From CAZCFB01 sp964511535 (GTDB lineage Bacteria > Myxococcota_A > Polyangia > GCA-2747355 > CAZCFB01): a stretch of 6,058 bases of DNA. Made by a program: the position numbers and the translations under genes. The stretch spans positions 1 to 6,058 of the forward strand of contig CAZEFW010000274.1 in NCBI GenBank assembly GCA_964511535.1. The letters run 5' to 3'. The notes under the pieces are model-generated. The model worked only from the letters and a program-made list of their open reading frames with translations. It searched no databases and had not been told where the DNA came from. The first letter of the stretch is position 1. Each line of letters opens with the position of its first letter. Shown here piece after piece: positions 1 to 3,712 of this stretch.

Positions 1-97
1 CGACCTTCTTCTTGGCCGCCTTCTTCTTGGCCGGAGCCTTCTTCTTGGCTACCTTCTTCTTCGCCGGGGCCTTCTTCTTGGCCACTTTCCTCGCCAT
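1..97 (-). CDS. Lys/Ala/Pro-repeat, histone H1-like protein (N-terminal part, runs off the left edge)
   Basis: Only the first 32 codons are in the window. They read MARK followed by two 11-residue units of VAKKKAPAKKK and the start of a third (AAKKKV). About half of the residues are lysine and none is acidic, so the segment must be strongly positive and unstructured. Such tails bind DNA or RNA and occur in bacterial histone H1-like proteins and as extensions on HU-type or other nucleoid and transcription proteins; which one this is depends on the missing C-terminus. The ATG at 97-95 is supported by an AGGAGGG Shine-Dalgarno 7 nt upstream and by a strong promoter further upstream. It is divergent from pepA, across 377 bp. 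The nucleic-acid-binding role is inferred from composition alone. Confidence 0.75.
   Translation of the reverse strand, partial: MARKVAKKKAPAKKKVAKKKAPAKKKAAKKKV
2..85 (-). repeat. 33-bp in-frame tandem repeat coding VAKKKAPAKKK
   Basis: Two complete 33-bp units (85-53 and 52-20) and a partial third (19-2) run in tandem. The two complete units differ at three bases, all in third codon positions and all synonymous, so the peptide repeat is kept while the DNA drifts. This suggests selection on the protein repeat rather than a fresh duplication. The array probably continues past the left edge. Confidence 0.85.
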
Positions 98-104
98 TGC
101 TCAA

Positions 105-111
105 CCCTCCT
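105..111 (-). promoter_or_regulatory. Ribosome binding site of the H1-like gene
   Basis: Read on the minus strand this is AGGAGGG, ending 7 nt before the ATG at 97. It is the clearest Shine-Dalgarno in the window and fixes the start of the gene; the infA, mnmE and hydrolase starts have nothing comparable. Confidence 0.85.
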
Positions 112-125
112 GATGGGCAAGTTAG

Positions 126-144
126 GGCCCCAATACTAGGGGCC
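126..144. repeat. GGCCCC/GGGGCC inverted repeat around a -10 element
   Basis: The six-base arms 126-131 and 139-144 are perfectly complementary, with a 7-nt AT-rich loop (132-138) that contains the -10 of the leftward promoter. It could be an operator, a DNA structure that affects promoter opening, or a chance result of a GC-rich discriminator beside GC-rich spacer. There is no T-tract, so a terminator is unlikely. Confidence 0.5.
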
Positions 145-161
145 GGGTTATGGGCTGTCAA
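133..161 (-). promoter_or_regulatory. Sigma-70-type promoter of the H1-like gene
   Basis: On the minus strand a perfect -35 TTGACA (161-156) is followed by a 17-bp spacer and a -10 TAGTAT (138-133, four of six consensus bases). Transcription would start near 126, giving a leader of about 29 nt that includes the Shine-Dalgarno at 105-111. The -10 lies in the 7-nt loop of a GGCCCC/GGGGCC inverted repeat (126-144), so the bases between the -10 and the start are very GC-rich, as in promoters under stringent control. The hexamers and spacing are read directly; activity is inferred. Confidence 0.68.
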
Positions 162-376
162 ATCAATTAGGTATAAATTAACTAAATTTTGTAACTCTTT
201 ACTTCATAAGAAAGTTATTTATCTGTGTTTGTACCTCAACTCGGACATCGGCACAAATTCCGGCAATTCTGGGACGGATTTGGGAAGGAATTGGACTCTC
301 GCAAAGATACCAACAGGTTACTCTTCCCTTGTGGAGCTGTTTAAGTTATTGCAAGAAATTATTGGAAATTTAACGA

Positions 377-405
377 TTGTCAAGATGTGGATTCCCAAGT
401 ATCCA
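377..405 (+). promoter_or_regulatory. Candidate pepA promoter
   Basis: TTGTCA (377-382, five of six -35 consensus bases) is separated by 17 bp from TATCCA (400-405, three of six -10 bases). Transcription would start near 412, leaving a leader of about 63 nt before pepA. The -10 lies inside the first ATCCACA dyad and the second dyad would form the 5' end of the transcript, so a protein bound there could block initiation. The -10 is weak, and an alternative TTGCAA (349-354) with a TAACGA-type -10 is possible. Confidence 0.35.
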
Positions 406-407
406 CA
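386..407. repeat. Dyad 1: TGTGGAT-N8-ATCCACA
   Basis: Perfect 7-bp arms (386-392 and 401-407) flank an 8-nt spacer. The right half, GTATCCACA (399-407), differs from the DnaA box TTATCCACA at one base; the left half read on the minus strand is GAATCCACA. It overlaps the candidate -10 of pepA, so operator function is plausible. The binding protein is unknown. Confidence 0.55.
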
Positions 408-411
408 AGAA

Positions 412-436
412 TGAATCCAATCCACAGGTGGATTCA
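412..436. repeat. Dyad 2: nested inverted repeat with ATCCAC/GTGGAT core
   Basis: The core is AATCCAC-AG-GTGGATT (419-434), a perfect 7-bp dyad with a 2-bp centre. The same bases also allow an alternative pairing of TGAATCCA (412-419) with TGGATTCA (429-436) around a 9-nt loop. It reuses the ATCCAC sequence of dyad 1 and ends 38 bp before the pepA ATG. It may be a second operator copy, or an RNA hairpin at the 5' end of the pepA transcript. Confidence 0.55.
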
Positions 437-474
437 AACCCGCTCGAACCAACCTGCCGTCCGGAGAGCATGGC

Positions 475-1989
475 ATGAAATTCTCCTTGAACAACAGCGA
501 ATTGAAGGGCCTGTCCAGCGACATGGTAGCCATGGGTGCCTTTCAGGACACCCTGGGACAGAGTCCTCTCTTCCAGCAGCTGGACAGGGAGCTCGGGGGC
601 CAGCTGGCCCAAATCGCCACCGAGGAGGACTTCGTTTGTAAGCAGGGCCAAACGCTGTTAGTTCACACGACGGGCCGCCTGCCCCAGGCCAGAGTCCTCA
701 TCGTGGGCCTGGGCAAGCGCGAGGACTTCAGCCTGCCGGACACGCGCGCCTACGCCGCAGTGGCAGCACGTACTGCCACTGCCCGTGGGTGTAGGAGCAT
801 GCTGCTGACCCAGCCCCCGGTGGACGCCTCGGCCCAGGACCGGGCGGTCCAGTTCCTGGTGGAGGGGACCGAGCTCGGGCGGTACCGCTTCGAGTCCTAT
901 ATCGCCAAGGACGATCGCACCCGGGATCTGCTGACAGAGGTCACGATCCTGTTCCCGGCGGGGGAGGATGACATCCCTGCGGCGGCAAACCTCTCGCTGA
1001 CCCGCGGCCAGATCGTGGCCGACGCGGTGAACTGGGCCCGGGATCTGGTCAATGAGCCGCCCTCCAGCCTGACCCCGGAGCGGCTGGCCGACCAGGTACA
1101 GGCCATGGCCAAGGACGCCGGCCTGACCTGCCAGATCCTGGGACCCAAGGAGATCGAGAAGCAGAAGATGCACCTGCTGCTCGGCGTGGCCCGGGGGAGC
1201 ACCAACGAGCCGCGGTTCATCCACCTGACGTACAAGCCCATGGGCAAGGAGAAGCCCCGGCGGCGGTTCGTGCTGGTGGGCAAGGGGGTGACCTTCGACT
1301 CGGGCGGCCTGTCGCTCAAGCCCACCGCTGGCATGCTGGACATGAAAGGGGACATGGCCGGGGCGGCCACGGTGCTGGGCGTGGCCCGGGCGTTGACCCG
1401 CCTCGGTCTGCAGAGCGAGGTGCACATCCTCGTCCCTGCCACCGAGAACATGCCCTCGGGAGACGCTTACAAGCTGGGCGACGTGATCACCGGCCTGGCG
1501 GGCAAGTCGGTGGAGATCGTCAACACCGACGCCGAGGGGCGGCTGATCCTGGCCGACGCCCTGGCCTACGGCGACAAGCTGGACCCCGAGGAGATGGTGG
1601 ACGTGGCCACCCTGACCGGGGCCTGCGTCGTGGCGCTGGGGCCCTTTACTGCCGGGGCCATGGGCAACGACCGGGCGTTGATGGAGCGGTTCCTGGCCTC
1701 CGCTCGCATGGCGGGCGAGGATTTCTGGCACCTGCCCCTGCCGGTGAGGCTCAAGGAGCAGCTCAAGAGCCCCATCGCCGACCTGAAGAATTGCGGCGAT
1801 CGGTGGGGCGGGGCGCTGACCGCCGGGCTGTTCCTGCGCGAGTTCGTGGGCAAGTCGCTGTGGCTGCATCTGGACATCGCCGGGCCCTTCACGGCCGACA
1901 AGGAGTGGGGGCATTTGCCCAAGGGCGGCACCGGCTTTGGAGTGGCATCGCTGCTGGATTATCTCAAGGGCCGCGACGAAGCTTCATAA
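475..1989 (+). CDS. pepA: Leucyl aminopeptidase (M17 family, PepA type)
   Basis: A cytosolic, two-metal (Zn/Mn) exopeptidase that removes N-terminal residues, Leu preferred, from peptides and takes part in peptide recycling and glutathione-conjugate breakdown. The 504 residues match the family length (about 500). Residues 1 to about 150 form the variable N-terminal domain; about 165-495 form the catalytic domain. Metal ligands are visible as K270 and D275 (VGKGVTFDSGG), D293 (MKGDMAGA), and D352 and E354 (NTDAEGR); the catalytic pair is K282 and R356. All seven lie exactly 20 residues after their counterparts in bovine lens aminopeptidase, so the active site is intact. The ATG at 475 has GGAG (463-466) 8 nt upstream. 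The family forms hexamers, and in E. coli PepA also binds DNA (carAB control, XerCD recombination); that second role cannot be read from this sequence. infA follows 72 bp downstream under its own promoter. Confidence 0.97.
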   Translation: MKFSLNNSELKGLSSDMVAMGAFQDTLGQSPLFQQLDRELGGQLAQIATEEDFVCKQGQTLLVHTTGRLPQARVLIVGLGKREDFSLPDTRAYAAVAARTATARGCRSMLLTQPPVDASAQDRAVQFLVEGTELGRYRFESYIAKDDRTRDLLTEVTILFPAGEDDIPAAANLSLTRGQIVADAVNWARDLVNEPPSSLTPERLADQVQAMAKDAGLTCQILGPKEIEKQKMHLLLGVARGSTNEPRFIHLTYKPMGKEKPRRRFVLVGKGVTFDSGGLSLKPTAGMLDMKGDMAGAATVLGVARALTRLGLQSEVHILVPATENMPSGDAYKLGDVITGLAGKSVEIVNTDAEGRLILADALAYGDKLDPEEMVDVATLTGACVVALGPFTAGAMGNDRALMERFLASARMAGEDFWHLPLPVRLKEQLKSPIADLKNCGDRWGGALTAGLFLREFVGKSLWLHLDIAGPFTADKEWGHLPKGGTGFGVASLLDYLKGRDEAS

Positions 1990-2024
1990 CCCGAATTTCC
2001 CCTCCCAATTCACCGGATTGTCTC

Positions 2025-2053
2025 TTGACGTCCACGGGGCGACTCCCTATGCT
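2025..2053 (+). promoter_or_regulatory. infA promoter, probably giving a leaderless mRNA
   Basis: TTGACG (2025-2030, five of six -35 bases), a 17-bp spacer and TATGCT (2048-2053, four of six -10 bases) make a good sigma-70-type promoter. The usual start point, about 7 nt after the -10, falls at 2060-2062, and the infA ATG is at 2062. No Shine-Dalgarno lies between the -10 and the ATG, which agrees with a leaderless or nearly leaderless transcript. The GC-rich stretch after the -10 resembles the discriminator of promoters repressed by ppGpp. Confidence 0.65.
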
Positions 2054-2061
2054 TCGCCCCG
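2035..2061. repeat. CGGGGCGA/TCGCCCCG inverted repeat abutting the infA start codon
   Basis: The 8-bp arms 2035-2042 and 2054-2061 are perfectly complementary around an 11-nt loop that holds the -10 TATGCT. The right arm ends at the base before the ATG. It can be read as an operator dyad at the promoter or, if transcription starts further upstream, as an RNA hairpin hiding the start codon. There is no T-tract. Confidence 0.6.
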
Positions 2062-2280
2062 ATGAGTCGCGATGATGCAATAGAATTCGAGGGCGTGGTC
2101 GCCGAGGTTCTGGCTGGCGGCCTGTTCCGCGTGGAGATCGCGGAGGGGCACACTGTGCTCGCCCACCTGTCCGGTAAGATGCGCAAGTTCCGTATCCGCA
2201 TCGTGCTCGGTGACCGCGTGACAGTGGCGGTCTCCCCGTACGACCCCTCACGGGGGCGGATCGTCTACCGCGCCAAGTAA
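2062..2280 (+). CDS. infA: Translation initiation factor IF-1
   Basis: IF-1 is a single OB-fold protein that binds the A site of the 30S subunit and works with IF-2 and IF-3 to select the initiator tRNA. The 72 residues equal the usual length and align with E. coli IF-1 from end to end without gaps: IEFEGVV near the start, GHTVLAHLSGKMRK at 29-42, IRIVLGDRVTV at 45-55 and SPYDPSRGRIVYR at 58-70. The basic residues K39, R41, K42 and R46, which contact 16S rRNA, are present. The start is fixed by this alignment, not by a Shine-Dalgarno, which is absent. In many bacteria infA sits in the ribosomal protein cluster near secY and rpmJ; here it stands alone between pepA and a convergent mnmE, so it may be a relocated copy or a second paralog. 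Confidence 0.97.
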   Translation: MSRDDAIEFEGVVAEVLAGGLFRVEIAEGHTVLAHLSGKMRKFRIRIVLGDRVTVAVSPYDPSRGRIVYRAK

Positions 2281-2285
2281 CGTCG

Positions 2286-2303
2286 GGCGGCCCGCCGGCC
2301 GCC
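2286..2303. terminator. GC hairpin between the convergent infA and mnmE genes
   Basis: GGCGGCC (2286-2292) and GGCCGCC (2297-2303) form a perfect 7-bp stem with a 4-nt loop, in the 27-bp gap between the stop codons of infA (2280) and mnmE (2310-2308). The position suggests a shared bidirectional terminator or 3' end protector. No T-tract follows on either strand, so it is not a classic intrinsic terminator. Confidence 0.45.
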
Positions 2304-2307
2304 GCGG

Positions 2308-3672
2308 CTACTTACCCAGACAGAACTCACTGAAGATGGCGTCGAGGACCGCCTCGTCCGCCAGGTGTCTACCTGTGATCCCGTCGAGCTGGGCCATGGC
2401 CGCGTTGACATGCTCGACCACGATCTCGGGCGGGAGCTGGCGTGACAGGGCCCCCCGGGCGCGGGCCAGCTCTTCCCGGGCGGCGGCCAGGGCCAGGCGG
2501 TGACGCCGGGCCGTCACCACCAGCGCCTCCCCGTCCGGTAGCTGCTGCGACAGCTGCGCGACGATGGCCTCGCGCAGCTGCGGCACACCCTCGCCCGTGA
2601 GCGCCGAGGTGGCCACCACCGAGGGGCAGCGCTTCAGGGCGCGGCGCCGCGACGGCGGGCAGAGGTCGAGCTTGTTGGCTGCCTGCAGCACCGGGACCGC
2701 CTCGGGCAGCCCCGCAGGGGGCGGAGTGTCTGGTTCCTGGCGCTGCAGGTCGAGCACCGCCACCAGCAGCTGGCTGCGCCCCAGCAGCGGTGTCGCCAGC
2801 TGGCGGCCGCGGCGTTCCAGGGCAGCCTCGAGGTCGGGCGCGCGCAGGCCGGCAGTGTCCACCAGGGTCACGCGCAGGCCGCCCCAGGACACCTCCGCCT
2901 CGAGGTAATCGCGGGTGGTCCCAGGCTCGGGGTCCACCAGGGCTCTGTCCCGGCCGAGCAGCTGGTTGAACAGGCTCGACTTGCCTGCGTTGGCCGGGCC
3001 CACCAGGGCCACCACCAGCTCGCCCAGGGCGGCGGCGTGGCGCTCGGTGCCCTGCAGGCGCTCCAGGCGCTGCAGGGCGTCGTCACACCGTCGGCCCAGC
3101 CGCCCGGCGGGCAGCTCGCCGTCCAGGTCGTCGGCGAAGTCCACGGCCGCCTCGAGTCGGGCCGCCAGCTGCACCAGGTCCTGGTGCAGGGCGCGCACCT
3201 GCTGCCCCAGAGCGCCGTCCAGCAGCGCCTGGGCGTTTTGCAGGGCCCGCTCGGACCGGGCGCCGATGACCATGGCCACGGCCTCGGCCTGCTCCAGGCT
3301 CAGCTTGCCGTTGAGGAACGCGCGGCGGGTGAACTCACCGGGCCGGGCCAGGCGCGCGCCGAGGCGCAAGAACAGGTCGAGCAGGCGCTCCATGTTCAGC
3401 TGGCCGCCGTGGCCGAACACCTCCACCACCGGCTCCCCCGTGTAGCTGGCAGGAGCGGCCATGTGGCACAGCAGCACCCGGTCGACCGTGGCGCCACAGC
3501 CGGGATCTCGCAGCCGCGCCGCCACCATGCGGCGGGGGGGCAGGTCGCGGGCGCGCTTGCCGCTCGCCTGCAGGCAGAGCGCCAGCGCCTCCGGGCCGCT
3601 GAGGCGCAGCATGCCCACCGCGCCGTCGCCCCGGGGTGTGGCCGGGGCGCAGATGGTGTCGCCGTCTCGCAT
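2308..3672 (-). CDS. mnmE: tRNA uridine-5-carboxymethylaminomethyl modification GTPase MnmE
   Basis: MnmE works with MnmG (GidA) and methylene-tetrahydrofolate to install the cmnm5 or nm5 group on the wobble uridine (U34) of certain tRNAs, improving decoding of NNA and NNG codons. The 454 residues equal the E. coli length. The N-terminal domain begins MRDGDTICAPATPRG and contains FGHGG (86-90) and RPGEFTRRAFLNGKLSLEQA (110-129), the folate-binding region. The inserted G domain has P-loop GPANAGKS (225-232), switch I GTTRD (251-255), DTAGL (272-276) and NKLD (333-336). E286 is the likely counterpart of the catalytic E282 of E. coli. The C-terminus FCLGK carries the conserved cysteine C451. The reading frame stays open upstream, but the family alignment and the divergent neighbour favour the ATG at 3672-3670. 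No clear Shine-Dalgarno is seen. It is not beside mnmG, yidC or rnpA as in many genomes. Confidence 0.97.
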   Translation of the reverse strand: MRDGDTICAPATPRGDGAVGMLRLSGPEALALCLQASGKRARDLPPRRMVAARLRDPGCGATVDRVLLCHMAAPASYTGEPVVEVFGHGGQLNMERLLDLFLRLGARLARPGEFTRRAFLNGKLSLEQAEAVAMVIGARSERALQNAQALLDGALGQQVRALHQDLVQLAARLEAAVDFADDLDGELPAGRLGRRCDDALQRLERLQGTERHAAALGELVVALVGPANAGKSSLFNQLLGRDRALVDPEPGTTRDYLEAEVSWGGLRVTLVDTAGLRAPDLEAALERRGRQLATPLLGRSQLLVAVLDLQRQEPDTPPPAGLPEAVPVLQAANKLDLCPPSRRRALKRCPSVVATSALTGEGVPQLREAIVAQLSQQLPDGEALVVTARRHRLALAAAREELARARGALSRQLPPEIVVEHVNAAMAQLDGITGRHLADEAVLDAIFSEFCLGK

Positions 3673-3712
3673 GGGCTCAGACCGTAGCAGAAGTTGCGAT
3701 ACCATTGCAGGC

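Larger units (their letters stand above)
98..474. other. Divergent AT-rich regulatory region between the H1-like gene and pepA
   Basis: This 377-bp gap separates two divergent genes. Its core is very AT-rich for this genome: 161-220 has 11 G or C in 60 bases, while the flanking genes are strongly GC-rich. It holds the leftward promoter, a weaker candidate promoter for pepA and two dyads next to pepA. One frame is open from 97 to 414 on the plus strand, but its translation has no recognisable domain and no Shine-Dalgarno, so I do not call a gene. No tRNA or known small RNA fold was recognised. Confidence 0.7.

Noticed and set aside
97..414. Possible 105-codon gene on the plus strand in the AT-rich spacer
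   Set aside because: No Shine-Dalgarno, no recognisable domain, overlap with the promoter and leader of the divergent gene, and the composition of a regulatory spacer.
423..450. tRNA T-arm-like sequences on the minus strand (GGTTCGA and GGTTTGAATCC)
   Set aside because: The flanking bases do not form a T stem (mismatches at the second and third pairs), and no anticodon or D arm fits nearby.
470..478. Two-codon minigene ATG GCA TGA overlapping the pepA start
   Set aside because: The GGAG at 463-466 is only 3 nt from this ATG but 8 nt from the pepA ATG, so it serves pepA; such a short frame is expected by chance.
658..1914. Long open frame on the minus strand opposite pepA (418 codons)
   Set aside because: It is antisense to a complete M17 peptidase; the translation is rich in Gly, His, Gln and Leu with no domain. 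GC-rich codon use keeps such antisense frames open.
3461..3712. N-terminal extension of the hydrolase upstream of 3713
   Set aside because: It would run through the 5' part of mnmE and bury the signal peptide inside the protein.
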